Shown: positions 1 through 6,846, counted from the stretch's first letter. The stretch is 12,761 nt of DNA from Enteractinococcus helveticum (GCF_020742345.1 NZ_DYXC01000062.1:1-12761); one strand, 5' to 3'. Made by a program: numbers and translations. Notes: a model not told the origin generated them from the letters alone.

Positions 1-37
1 CGCGTGCGTCGTCATTTGGTAAACTCTGGTTGTAACT

Positions 38-77
38 GTTCTCGACCCAAAACTTTCGTGCTTTCGGGTGCGAGAAC
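38..77 (+). other. Stem-loop upstream of purA
   Basis: GTTCTCGACCC (38-48) pairs with GGGT (66-69) plus CGAGAAC (71-77), giving 11 bp with one bulged G and a 17-nt loop. A short pyrimidine stretch (CTTTCT) follows. It is either the terminator of a gene left of the window or a leader structure of purA mRNA; the sequence does not decide. A possible TANNNT -10 box (TATGTT, 83-88) just downstream would put the purA transcript start after the hairpin and favour the terminator reading. Confidence 0.4.
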
Positions 78-130
78 CTTTCTATGTTGTGGGTCGGTGC
101 AACGCCGTCCCCTTGGGAGAAAAGAATTTT

Positions 131-1423
131 ATGCCAGCAATCGCAATCGTGGGAGCCCAGTGGGGCGACGAAGGCAAGGGCAAAGCAACGGACCTGCTCG
201 GTGGGCGGGTTGATTATGTGGTCAAGCCCAACGGGGGAAATAACGCCGGGCACACCGTGGTTGTTAACGGCGAAAAGTTTGAGCTCAAACTGCTGCCCGC
301 CGGTATTCTGTCACCACAAGCTATCTCCGTGATTGGTAACGGTGTGGTCATTAACCTCGAAGCCCTCTTCGAAGAAATTGACGGCCTGGAAGCCCGTGGC
401 CACGACACCTCGCACCTGCGAATCTCAGCGAATGCACACCTGGTGGCCCCGTATCACCAGACCCTGGATAAAGTCACCGAGCGTTTCTTAGGGAAACGCG
501 CCATCGGTACCACCGGTCGTGGCATCGGCCCGACCTACCAGGACAAGGTCGCACGCTTGGGAGTCCGCGTCCAAGACCTCTACGATGAGTCGATTCTGCG
601 CCAAAAAATTGAAGGCGCCCTGCGCCAGAAGAACGAGCTGCTGGTCAAGCTCTACAACCGCCGCGCCTTCACCGTCGATGAGATCGTCGAATACTTTATG
701 AGCTACGCCGACCGTCTGCGCCCCATGGTTGTTGACTCGGTGCACATGCTCAACGAGGCCCTGGACAACGACAAAGTGGTGCTCATGGAAGGCGGCCAGG
801 CCACGTTCCTGGACGTGGACCACGGCACCTACCCATTCGTGACCTCCTCGAACCCCACAGCAGGCGGCGCCTCAGTGGGTGCCGGCATCGGCCCAACCCG
901 TTTTACTCGCACCATCGGGATTATCAAGGCCTACACCACCCGCGTGGGTGCCGGCCCGTTCCCAACCGAACTCTTTGATGAAATGGGCGAACAACTACGC
1001 ACCACCGGTGGCGAATTCGGTGTCAACACCGGCCGGCCACGCCGCACCGGCTGGTATGACGCCGTGATGGCCCGCCACGCTGCGATGATCAACGGGTTCA
1101 CCGACTACTTCGTCACCAAACTTGACGTGCTGACCGGCATCAAAGACATCCCGGTTTGTGTTGCCTACGACGTCGATGGTGTCCGCCACGACTCGATGCC
1201 GATGACGCAAACCGAGTTCCACCACGCCAAGCCGATTTATGAATACTTCCCCGGTTGGGAAGAAGACATTTCTGATTGCCGAACCCTCGAGGATCTGCCA
1301 GAAAACGCTCGTCAGTACATTGCTAAGCTCGAAGAGCTGGCCGGTGTACGCATTTCCGGTGTGGGCGTTGGCCCGGGCCGCGATGAAGTTATCCAAGTTC
1401 GCGATCTGATTTACGAAGACTAA
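131..1423 (+). CDS. purA: Adenylosuccinate synthetase
   Basis: Cytosolic enzyme of 430 residues that joins IMP and aspartate with GTP hydrolysis to make adenylosuccinate, the first committed step from IMP to AMP. The family's N-terminal GTP loop is present (GAQWGDEGKGK, residues 8-18) with the catalytic pair Asp13 and His41 (GGNNAGHT, 35-42). The second family signature, GTTGRGIGPTYQDK, follows at 126-139, and the C-terminal half has TRVGAGPFPTEL, GRPRRTGWYDAV and TKLDVL. Length is normal. The ATG at 131 is chosen because it begins the conserved N-terminus (MPAIAIVGAQWG) and has a GGGAGA ribosome site at 115-120; the open frame continues 63 nt further upstream without conserved sequence. thrC starts 5 nt after its stop, so the two are very likely co-transcribed and translationally coupled. 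Confidence 0.98.
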   Translation: MPAIAIVGAQWGDEGKGKATDLLGGRVDYVVKPNGGNNAGHTVVVNGEKFELKLLPAGILSPQAISVIGNGVVINLEALFEEIDGLEARGHDTSHLRISANAHLVAPYHQTLDKVTERFLGKRAIGTTGRGIGPTYQDKVARLGVRVQDLYDESILRQKIEGALRQKNELLVKLYNRRAFTVDEIVEYFMSYADRLRPMVVDSVHMLNEALDNDKVVLMEGGQATFLDVDHGTYPFVTSSNPTAGGASVGAGIGPTRFTRTIGIIKAYTTRVGAGPFPTELFDEMGEQLRTTGGEFGVNTGRPRRTGWYDAVMARHAAMINGFTDYFVTKLDVLTGIKDIPVCVAYDVDGVRHDSMPMTQTEFHHAKPIYEYFPGWEEDISDCRTLEDLPENARQYIAKLEELAGVRISGVGVGPGRDEVIQVRDLIYED

Positions 1424-1428
1424 CGCTT

Positions 1429-2850
1429 ATGCAATATGTATCCACCCGCGGCGGCATGGCGCCGTCCAACTTCTCCGATGTCCTCCTTGAAGGACTCGCA
1501 CCCGACGGCGGTCTGGTCGTTCCGGTTGACATCCCAACCGTTGACGCCGAAACCATCGAATCCTGGCGCGAACTGACCTACCCGCAACTGGCCACCGAAG
1601 TGATCGGCCTGTACTGGACTGACATTCCGCGTGCAGACCTGGCGCAACTGTGCCAGGCGGCCTACGGGGACCAATTCAATGCCGACGACGTCGTCCCGCT
1701 GACCCCAATCGATCAGATGACAGCCCTGGTTGACCTCTCGCAGGGACCAACCTTGGCCTTCAAAGATATGGCCATGCAGTTCCTTGGTGAAGCCCTGCCC
1801 TATGTGCTCAAACAGCGCGACCAAACCCTGAACATCCTGGGCGCCACCTCCGGTGACACCGGCTCTGCCGCCGAGTACGCGTTCCGGTCCAAACCAAATA
1901 TTGGTGTGTTCATGCTGTCGCCCAAAGGCCGCATGTCCCAGTTCCAGCGCGCACAAATGTACACGCTGACCGATGACAACATTCACAATATTGTCATCGA
2001 CGGGGTCTTCGACGACGCACAGAACCTGGTCAAAGAACTCAACGGCGACCTGGACTTCAAAGCCAAACACTCGTTGGGCACCGTCAACTCGATCAACTTA
2101 GGCCGGCTGATAGCCCAGTCCGTCTACTACTTCTGGGCCTGGCTGCGTGTGACCACCGGTATTCCAGCCGACCAGCGCGAAGGCTTCGGCGTGTCCTTTG
2201 CTGTGCCATCCGGCAACTTTGGCAACGTCTTCTCCGGTCAACTGGCTCGTCAAATGGGACTACCCATCGATACCCTGGTGCTAGCCACCAACGAGAATAA
2301 TGTGCTGGATGAATTCTTCCGGTCCGGGAAATATGAGCCACGCTCGGCGGCCAACACGCTGGCGACCTCATCGCCGTCGATGGATATTTCCAAGGCCTCC
2401 AACCTGGAACGCTTCATCTATCTGGTACTCGGCCAAGATGCGGATGCACTGGCTCAGGCATGGGAGCAACTGGATTCAAGCGGCACCTTGGATCTGTCCG
2501 AGCATCAACCACGCTTCCAACAGGAATTCGGTATGGTTTCGGGAACCTCAACCCACCAGGACCGGGTTGCCACGATTCGTGCAACCTACGAGAAATCCAA
2601 GGTGGTCATCGACCCCCACACCGCCGACGGCGTCACTGTGGCACGTGGCTACCAGAAACCCAACCAACCGATGCTGGTATTAGAAACAGCCAAGCCCGAG
2701 AAATTCACCGACATCGTCAACGAGGCCCTGGGCTTTGAACCAGAACTGTTGCCTGAATACGCCAAACTCCTGGAACTCGAGCAGCACACCGTTCAACTGG
2801 GAACCGAGGCTCAGGCACTTCGCGAATACATCGCGCTGCACCACGTCTAA
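1429..2850 (+). CDS. thrC: Threonine synthase
   Basis: PLP enzyme of 473 residues that converts O-phosphohomoserine to threonine, the last step of threonine synthesis in the cytosol. It is the long form (as in Corynebacterium and E. coli), with the N-terminal segment YVSTRGG and EGLAPDGGL. The PLP-binding lysine is Lys112 in GPTLAFKDMAMQF. The phosphate-binding loop GATSGDTGSAAEY lies at 138-150, followed by RMSQFQRAQM and VPSGNFGN. The C-terminal region contains DPHTADGV. The ATG lies 5 nt after purA's TAA with no separate promoter visible and only weak Shine-Dalgarno potential inside the purA end, so translation probably depends on coupling to purA. Threonine genes more often sit with hom and thrB; here the partner is a purine gene. 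Family assignment is secure. Confidence 0.97.
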   Translation: MQYVSTRGGMAPSNFSDVLLEGLAPDGGLVVPVDIPTVDAETIESWRELTYPQLATEVIGLYWTDIPRADLAQLCQAAYGDQFNADDVVPLTPIDQMTALVDLSQGPTLAFKDMAMQFLGEALPYVLKQRDQTLNILGATSGDTGSAAEYAFRSKPNIGVFMLSPKGRMSQFQRAQMYTLTDDNIHNIVIDGVFDDAQNLVKELNGDLDFKAKHSLGTVNSINLGRLIAQSVYYFWAWLRVTTGIPADQREGFGVSFAVPSGNFGNVFSGQLARQMGLPIDTLVLATNENNVLDEFFRSGKYEPRSAANTLATSSPSMDISKASNLERFIYLVLGQDADALAQAWEQLDSSGTLDLSEHQPRFQQEFGMVSGTSTHQDRVATIRATYEKSKVVIDPHTADGVTVARGYQKPNQPMLVLETAKPEKFTDIVNEALGFEPELLPEYAKLLELEQHTVQLGTEAQALREYIALHHV

Positions 2851-2857
2851 GTTGAAG

Positions 2858-2898
2858 TTCACAGGATTTCAGCAGGGAATTATCACAGGTTCTCAAGG
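2858..2898 (+). promoter_or_regulatory. Periodic TCACAGG-like direct repeats (response-regulator box candidate)
   Basis: TTCACAGG (2858-2865), CAGCAGG (2870-2876), ATCACAGG (2882-2889) and TCTCAAGG (2891-2898) follow one another at roughly 9-13 bp spacing. A related, shorter series (TACAGG, TCAAG, CCCAGGG at 3020-3047) precedes the second leader unit at 10-11 bp spacing. Direct repeats with about 11-bp period are typical of OmpR/PhoP-family response regulators; mycobacterial PhoP uses TCACAGC repeats spaced this way. Which regulator binds here is inference. Confidence 0.35.
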
Positions 2899-2984
2899 CT
2901 GATATGTTTATCTTGAACTACCTCAAGGTGTGAGTGAATAATGAACGCCCCGTTCGGAAACACAAGGTTCTGGCCGGGGCGTTC
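2884..2984 (+). repeat. Leader unit 1 of a tandem pair
   Basis: Contains CACAGG and TTCTCAAG, then a TANNNT -10 candidate (TATCTT, 2909-2914), the block AACTACCTC-AAGGTGTGAGTGA (2916-2937), an ATG at 2941 and a GC-rich hairpin. The same elements in the same order recur at 3020-3131. The two copies match in blocks rather than end to end, so they are diverged. The ATG opens a 39-codon frame (2941-3060, MNAPFGNTRFWPG...) preceded by the SD-like AAGGTG (2925-2930). I have no evidence that this peptide is made. Confidence 0.5.
2943..2984 (+). terminator. GC-rich hairpin after thrC
   Basis: GAACGCCCCG (2943-2952) pairs perfectly with CGGGGCGTTC (2975-2984) across a 22-nt loop. No T-run follows, so it is a weaker or U-less terminator, or a structural part of leader unit 1. 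It would be the first structure met by transcripts leaving purA-thrC. Confidence 0.45.
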
Positions 2985-3055
2985 CGCTTGTGCCGACCCA
3001 CCAGAATTCAGAGCGAATTTACAGGAATTCTCAAGTAATTCCCAGGGTAAGTCAC

Positions 3056-3061
3056 TATAGT
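3056..3061 (+). promoter_or_regulatory. -10 box of leader unit 2
   Basis: TATAGT fits the actinobacterial TANNNT -10 consensus and is identical to the -10 box of the lipoprotein gene at 3190. No convincing -35 hexamer lies 16-18 nt upstream. Instead CAGG/CAAG repeats occupy that region, which would suit an activator-dependent promoter. Confidence 0.4.
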
Positions 3062-3088
3062 AGTAACTACCTCTTCAAGGTGTGAGTG

Positions 3089-3133
3089 ATGAGTGTCAGG
3101 GCCCCCGGTTTTTCCGGGGGTCCTGGTTTTTAA
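3089..3133 (+). CDS. Possible 14-residue leader peptide
   Basis: ATG at 3089 lies 6 nt after an SD-like AAGGTG (3077-3082). It reads MSVRAPGFSGGPGF, then TAA, with most of its codons inside the terminator hairpin at 3097-3125. This geometry, a tiny frame running through an intrinsic terminator, is what a translation-sensing attenuator would need. However, the peptide has no run of one amino acid that would name a ligand, and a terminator by chance overlapping an ATG is equally possible. Low confidence as a real gene. Confidence 0.2.
   Translation: MSVRAPGFSGGPGF
3097..3131 (+). terminator. Strong intrinsic terminator
   Basis: CAGGGCCCCCGG (3097-3108) pairs with CCGGGGGTCCTG (3114-3125), 12 bp including one G-T wobble, with a TTTTT loop. 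It is followed by G and five T (3127-3131). It separates purA-thrC and the leader units from the lipoprotein gene. Confidence 0.85.
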
Positions 3134-3165
3134 CAAATACCTGCATACCGACTTGGGTCGTCCTA

Positions 3166-3195
3166 CTGACAAGGCCACGATACCGTTGCTATAGT
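3166..3195 (+). promoter_or_regulatory. Promoter of the lipoprotein gene (leaderless)
   Basis: A -35 box CTGACA (3166-3171), an 18-nt spacer and a -10 box TATAGT (3190-3195). The start codon is at 3204, 8 nt after the -10 box, so transcription should begin at or within a base or two of the ATG. That gives a leaderless mRNA, common in Actinobacteria. Confidence 0.65.
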
Positions 3196-3203
3196 AGACC
3201 CCG

Positions 3204-3905
3204 ATGTTCAGAAACACTCTCACCCAGAAATCCCCCAGCAATTTGACCAAGCGTGTCACCCCGGTTGCAGTACTTGCCGCATCGATCGCACTCGTCGGGT
3301 GCGGTGGCAGTGCTGAAGCCGACATTACATCCGAAGGTCGGTTAGCCTATGCCTGCACACTCACGGATCATGTGCTCGAAGAACATGGCGATCCAGACTC
3401 CCTGGGAGCTTTCATGGGGCACGAAGCCGACCCGGGAGCACGTGAAACCGCCACGGTCGGGATGCTCGCCAACGGCTCCGATAACGAGACCTTTGCAGCC
3501 ATTGGTTCTACCCTCGTCGAGAGCGTTCAGCTCTTCAATCCAGAAGAACTCACCTCAGGTCTTTACGATATCCAGGCAGCGTGTGAGGACTCGGGCATCA
3601 GTAAGACAGCAGACGTCTCTCATCAAGGACAACTAGATTACGCCTGTACGCTGACACACCACTTTAGACAAGAACATGGTTTGGCTGCTGAATGGATTGA
3701 TGAACGAGCCCAGGCAGGATGGTCTGGATTCGTGGAATTGGCCAGTGCCGCAGCACTCGTGGGAGCTGCCAACGGTCAGATTCTGGCTGAATATCCAGAG
3801 CTTTCTGAAGCCGGCATCGATTTATTGAACGCATTGCAGCGACGCGACCTCGAAGTCATCGACAATAGCGTTGAAGCATTCGACTCGGCCTGCGCTGAGT
3901 TGTAA
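3204..3905 (+). CDS. Lipoprotein with duplicated domain, unknown function
   Basis: Protein of 233 residues with a lipoprotein signal peptide: basic N-terminus (TKR), hydrophobic stretch VAVLAASIAL (21-30) and lipobox LVGC, so Cys33 should be lipidated and the protein anchored outside the membrane. The mature part is two related halves. Residues 40-128 begin DITSEGRLAYACTLTDHVLEEHG and residues 137-231 begin DVSHQGQLDYACTLTHHFRQEHG. Each half has one Cys near its start and one near its end (51/127 and 148/230), suggesting one disulfide per half. I do not recognise the family and assign no function. The ATG is chosen because it abuts the -10 box; a TTG at 3243 would still leave a usable signal peptide. 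The gene faces the glycosylase gene convergently with a 36-nt gap and no clear terminator between them. Confidence 0.85.
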   Translation: MFRNTLTQKSPSNLTKRVTPVAVLAASIALVGCGGSAEADITSEGRLAYACTLTDHVLEEHGDPDSLGAFMGHEADPGARETATVGMLANGSDNETFAAIGSTLVESVQLFNPEELTSGLYDIQAACEDSGISKTADVSHQGQLDYACTLTHHFRQEHGLAAEWIDERAQAGWSGFVELASAAALVGAANGQILAEYPELSEAGIDLLNALQRRDLEVIDNSVEAFDSACAEL

Positions 3906-3941
3906 CGCACGTCTTGGCTGAAAATATCGCCGCCCGAAACG

Positions 3942-4610
3942 CTACGGCTTAGCTGAGGCTTCCCAGACGGTACGCCATTTTTCAGCCAGGCTGGCGATGG
4001 TTTCATGGGCATTGAGTCCACTGGGATTCGGCATCGCCCACAAGGTGACCGAAGCCGGCCAGCCGTCAACTGTTGTGGGATCCTGGAGACCAAGCTGAGC
4101 CTTGGGTAGACAAAAGGCTCTCCGATATGCGGTGATCCCCAGGACCGCAACGATCTTGGGTCGTAGCATGGTCACCCGTTCCACGATTCGGCGTCCGCCC
4201 TCATGGAATTCGTCCACGGTCAGTTCATCCGCACGAGCGGTAGGACGCGACACAAAATTCGTAATCCCCACGCCCAATTCGGCTAACATTCGCTCATCGA
4301 CTGGGGCTAACCCTTCTGCCGCATTGACCGTGTGCGGCGTAATCCCGGCCGCAGACAGGGAAGACCAAAACCGGTTACCGGGGCGAGCAAAGGGCGCATT
4401 CACCGCCGCCGTCCAAGGACTCGGGTTGATGCCCACAATCAACACGCGAAGCAGTCCGGCCGACGCTTGATCAGTAGGGTAGGGGAGCACATCTTCGCGC
4501 CCACGGCCGGAATGCAAGGCGGCTGCAAGGTCGGCTTTCGTCGGACGACGGTCGCCTAGCGGTGATGGACTACGCCACGGTGTCCAACCAGATGGCAGGG
4601 ATATTGTCAC
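3942..4610 (-). CDS. mug: Mismatch-specific uracil-DNA glycosylase (Mug/TDG family)
   Basis: Cytosolic DNA repair enzyme of 222 residues expected to remove uracil or thymine from G:U and G:T mispairs. The family's active-site motif is GINPSP (60-65); by comparison with E. coli Mug, Asn62 would activate the attacking water. FARPGNRFW (74-82) completes the binding pocket, and the strand-intercalating loop NPSGLNAH is at 195-202. About 50 N-terminal residues have no counterpart in the shorter E. coli protein. The start is a GTG at 4608-4610, the furthest upstream in-frame start, with only a weak purine stretch (GAGATT) before it, so a slightly later start is possible. It lies 88 nt downstream of catalase on the same strand, with a stem-loop between them. 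Confidence 0.9.
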   Translation of the reverse strand: MTISLPSGWTPWRSPSPLGDRRPTKADLAAALHSGRGREDVLPYPTDQASAGLLRVLIVGINPSPWTAAVNAPFARPGNRFWSSLSAAGITPHTVNAAEGLAPVDERMLAELGVGITNFVSRPTARADELTVDEFHEGGRRIVERVTMLRPKIVAVLGITAYRRAFCLPKAQLGLQDPTTVDGWPASVTLWAMPNPSGLNAHETIASLAEKWRTVWEASAKP

Positions 4611-4634
4611 GGAATCTCATTCTTTACAGTGACA

Positions 4635-4667
4635 CAGAAATTCCACGCGGCAACGCCGGGACTTCTG
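4635..4667 (-). terminator. Imperfect stem-loop between catalase and mug
   Basis: CAGAA (4635-4639) pairs with TTCTG (4663-4667), and inside it TCC pairs with GGA and CGGC with GCCG around an AAC loop. No strong U-run follows on the - strand, so termination after catalase is plausible but not certain. Some readthrough into mug would be expected. Confidence 0.4.
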
Positions 4668-4698
4668 TTCGGCGGTAATGCTCTGAGGCTACCCGTTG

Positions 4699-6210
4699 CT
4701 AGCGTTTCAGATCCAGTGGATCGCCGCCTGGTTGCTGCTCGCCGTCCCAGGCGCCTGCCCGGACATCTTGTTCAATTCGGGCGCCGACGTCCTCATCAAT
4801 GTTCTTCCAATACTGAATCGCATTGGACAAAACGGGTTCAACAACGGTCGCTAAGCTACCCACTACGGTCTCAACCAACTCATCGCGCTGGGCATCGTCC
4901 ATGACCTCGCGCACCAGAGTGTGGGCTTGCCCGAAGTCATCGTCGTCGTCACGCAACGTATAAGCCTGCCGGACGAGTTCGCCATCGGACACCCAGGAGT
5001 TTTCGATGGTACCTTCTTCATCTGACCAGGAATCACCAAACGAGTTGGGAACGTAGGTGCTGCGGGCGCCAGTGTGCTCATAACGCATGTTACCGTCGAA
5101 GTTATAGCTATGAACGTCCACAATTGGACGGTTGACCGGCAGTTGTTGGAAGTTTGTGCCGATACGATAACGCTGGGCATCCGCATAGGAAAAGTTTCGT
5201 GCCAACAGCATCTTATCCGGAGACATCCCAACCCCAGGAACCATATTGCCTGGCGAGAAGGCCGCCTGCTCAATTTGAGCAAAGAAGTTCTCGGGGTTGC
5301 GATGCAGTTCCATGGTGCCGACTTTGATCCGCGGATAATCCTTCTTGGACCAGATCTTAGTGAGGTCAAACGGGTTGAACCGGTAGGTCTTGGCATCGTC
5401 GAACGGCATGATCTGAACCCACAGATCCCAGGAGGGATAATCGCCGCGTTCAATGGATTCGAAGAGATCCCGGCGATGATAATCGGCGTCCACACCGGCC
5501 ATACGTTCGGCTTCGTCATTGGTGAAGAACTCCATGCCCTGATTGGTAAGGAAATGATATTTTACCCAAAACTTCTCGCCTTGAGCATTGACCCACATGT
5601 AGGTGTGAGAGCCGTAGCCGTTCATATTCCGCCAGGTCCTCGGGAGTCCGCGTTGACCCATCAGATACGCGACCTGGTGTGCTGACTCGGGGTTCTGCGT
5701 CCAGAAATCCCACTGCATGGTGTTATCCCGCAACCCAGAGTCGGGAAGCCGTTTCTGCGAGCGAATGAAGTGCTGGAATTTCATTGGGTCACGCACAAAG
5801 AAAATCGGAGTATGGTTGCCAACCAGGTCGAAGTTGCCTTCAGAAGTGTAGAACTTCAATGCAAAACCGCGAAGATCACGCCAGGTATCAGGTGAAGCAA
5901 GTTCACCGGCAACAGTAGAAAAACGCGCTAACATTTCCGTTTCAGTACCGGGCTGAAAGACAGCCGCCGAGGTGTAGTTTGAGACGTCTTCGGTAATGGT
6001 GAGCTTCCCGAAGGCACCGGCACCTTTAGCGTGCGGACGACGCTCGGGGACGTTCATGCGGTTGAAATGCTGCATGGTCTCAATCAGGTGGTGGTCATGC
6101 AGAACGATGGGACCGTCTTGGCCAACGGTCAGGGAGTTGCGGTCGCTCACAGCTGGGATCCCGGCCTGCGTGGTGGATCCGGTGCTGCGCGGAGTTTTAC
6201 GGTTAGTCAT
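4699..6210 (-). CDS. katA: Monofunctional heme catalase
   Basis: Heme enzyme of 503 residues that breaks hydrogen peroxide into water and oxygen in the cytosol. The distal catalytic His60 is in RMNVPERRPHAKGAGAFG (51-68), the distal Asn132 in LVGNHTPIFFVRD, and the proximal heme-ligand Tyr342 in RNFSYADAQRYRIG (338-351), with Arg338 four residues earlier as the family requires. RDPMKFQHFIRSQKR (140-154) and the overall length fit the small-subunit catalases. The acidic run DDDDD near residue 420 is unusual to the eye. The ATG at 6208-6210 has an AGAAAGG ribosome site 7 nt upstream (6218-6225). The Fur-like regulator gene ends 63 nt upstream on the same strand, an arrangement like Streptomyces catR-catA, so peroxide-responsive control is likely. 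The symbol katA is by family; catA would be equally valid. Confidence 0.96.
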   Translation of the reverse strand: MTNRKTPRSTGSTTQAGIPAVSDRNSLTVGQDGPIVLHDHHLIETMQHFNRMNVPERRPHAKGAGAFGKLTITEDVSNYTSAAVFQPGTETEMLARFSTVAGELASPDTWRDLRGFALKFYTSEGNFDLVGNHTPIFFVRDPMKFQHFIRSQKRLPDSGLRDNTMQWDFWTQNPESAHQVAYLMGQRGLPRTWRNMNGYGSHTYMWVNAQGEKFWVKYHFLTNQGMEFFTNDEAERMAGVDADYHRRDLFESIERGDYPSWDLWVQIMPFDDAKTYRFNPFDLTKIWSKKDYPRIKVGTMELHRNPENFFAQIEQAAFSPGNMVPGVGMSPDKMLLARNFSYADAQRYRIGTNFQQLPVNRPIVDVHSYNFDGNMRYEHTGARSTYVPNSFGDSWSDEEGTIENSWVSDGELVRQAYTLRDDDDDFGQAHTLVREVMDDAQRDELVETVVGSLATVVEPVLSNAIQYWKNIDEDVGARIEQDVRAGAWDGEQQPGGDPLDLKR

Positions 6211-6217
6211 TGTCGGG

Positions 6218-6259
6218 CCTTTCTCATCAGTTTGGTTCTGCGGTGCAGATTGCGATGAG
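6218..6259 (-). promoter_or_regulatory. Nested hairpin covering the catalase ribosome site
   Basis: On the - strand mRNA, CTCATC (6259-6254) can pair with GATGAG (6228-6223). Inside it, TCTGC (6249-6245) pairs with GCAGA (6241-6237) around a 3-nt loop. The outer arm shares GAG with the catalase SD sequence GAGAAAGG (6225-6218), so the fold would partly hide it. CATCGCAAT (6257-6249) also matches 8 of 9 bases of the half-site CATTGCAAT at the fur promoter. RNA control and a second regulator site are both inference. Confidence 0.35.
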
Positions 6260-6273
6260 GCAAAAGTGCAGCA

Positions 6274-6750
6274 TTAGACGCGTGCCTGCTGAGTCGTTGC
6301 GCACTCGTGGCATACGGCCGTGAAGATCACTTCGGCTACCTCAATGGTCATATCAATGTGAGCCTCGGGACGTAAACACGGTGCTTCACCGGTCACACAG
6401 GCAACATCTTCGATTCGCCCGCAGTACCGACAGACTGCGTGATGGTGGTTGTCATGATCCTCGATTTCATATCGAGCAGGGGAGCCGGGAAATTCGAGTT
6501 TGCGTACTATGCCTGCAGCCACCAGGGAGTTCATGACGAAGTACACCGATTGAATCGTAATTCTGGGAAGGTGCGGACGGACTTCATCAAGAATGTCTTC
6601 GATGGTGCCGTGCGGTTTCTGAATTACGGCATCGATTACCGCAAGTCGCTGACGCGTGACGCGCAGTCCGGCGGCACGGAGCGCTTGACTCCAATCGGTG
6701 GGTCGATCTCCGGCAAACGGAGAGTCGGGATCTCCAGCTGCTGCCTTCAT
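6274..6750 (-). CDS. furA: Fur-family peroxide regulator (FurA/CatR-like)
   Basis: Metal-dependent DNA-binding repressor of 158 residues. In order it has a winged helix with recognition segment ITIQSVYFVMNSLVAAGIV, a His-rich metal region (EIEDHDNHHHAVC) and two CxxC pairs, CRYC and CHEC, which form the structural zinc site of the family. Position directly before catalase is typical of FurA/CatR/PerR regulators that derepress catalase under peroxide, rather than of iron-uptake Fur. The ATG at 6748-6750 is preferred because a -10 box ends 6 nt before it, predicting a leaderless transcript as known for mycobacterial furA. An upstream TTG at 6786 would add 12 residues (LRPIHHCNNGDM-like) and has a GAGGGG 8 nt ahead of it, so it remains possible. 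Likely co-transcribed with catalase and probably autoregulated. Confidence 0.92.
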   Translation of the reverse strand: MKAAAGDPDSPFAGDRPTDWSQALRAAGLRVTRQRLAVIDAVIQKPHGTIEDILDEVRPHLPRITIQSVYFVMNSLVAAGIVRKLEFPGSPARYEIEDHDNHHHAVCRYCGRIEDVACVTGEAPCLRPEAHIDMTIEVAEVIFTAVCHECATTQQARV

Positions 6751-6754
6751 ATCG

Positions 6755-6786
6755 CCATTATTGCAATGGTGAATGGGCCGTAACAA
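6755..6786 (-). promoter_or_regulatory. Leaderless fur promoter with overlapping operator-like dyad
   Basis: On the - strand, a -35-like TTGTTA (6786-6781), an 18-nt spacer and a -10 box AATAAT (6762-6757) place the transcript start at the ATG of the regulator. The 15-bp imperfect palindrome CCATTGCAATAATGG (6769-6755) has the 7-1-7 shape of PerR-type boxes, with 5 of 7 arm pairs matching, and overlaps the -10 box. Repressor binding there would block transcription, so this is a candidate autoregulatory site. Confidence 0.5.
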
Positions 6787-6799
6787 GGGGCATGCCCCT
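6786..6799. promoter_or_regulatory. Perfect 14-bp palindrome upstream of the fur gene
   Basis: AGGGGCATGCCCCT reads the same on both strands. It lies between the two candidate fur promoters, next to the -35-like box at 6781-6786. It could be a second operator or the RNA hairpin of the longer transcript. No regulator can be named. Confidence 0.3.
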
Positions 6800-6817
6800 C
6801 ACACTGCCTGAGAAGAT

Positions 6818-6846
6818 ACTGTACGAATCGCCCGACGTCGTGTCGA
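6818..6846 (-). promoter_or_regulatory. Second, upstream fur promoter candidate
   Basis: On the - strand, TCGACA (6846-6841), a 17-nt spacer and TACAGT (6823-6818) form a good -35/-10 pair. A start near 6811 would give a leader of about 60 nt before the ATG at 6750. Both promoters may operate. Confidence 0.4.

Larger units (their letters stand above)
3020..3131 (+). repeat. Leader unit 2 of a tandem pair, possible short regulatory RNA
   Basis: Contains TACAGG and AATTCTCAAG, a -10 box TATAGT (3056-3061), the block AACTACCTC-TTC-AAGGTGTGAGTGATG (from 3065) and a terminator ending at 3131. A transcript starting near 3068 would be only about 60-65 nt long, the size of a small RNA or an attenuated leader. 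In the RNA, ACCT (3069-3072) can pair with AGGT (3078-3081) across a 5-nt loop, which would mask the SD-like AAGGTG. Confidence 0.5.

Noticed and set aside
68..130. N-terminal extension of purA
   Set aside because: The frame is open, but the conserved protein starts at the ATG at 131, which has a good ribosome site.
5074..5685. 203-codon frame on the + strand inside catalase
   Set aside because: It is the antisense shadow of the conserved catalase coding sequence.
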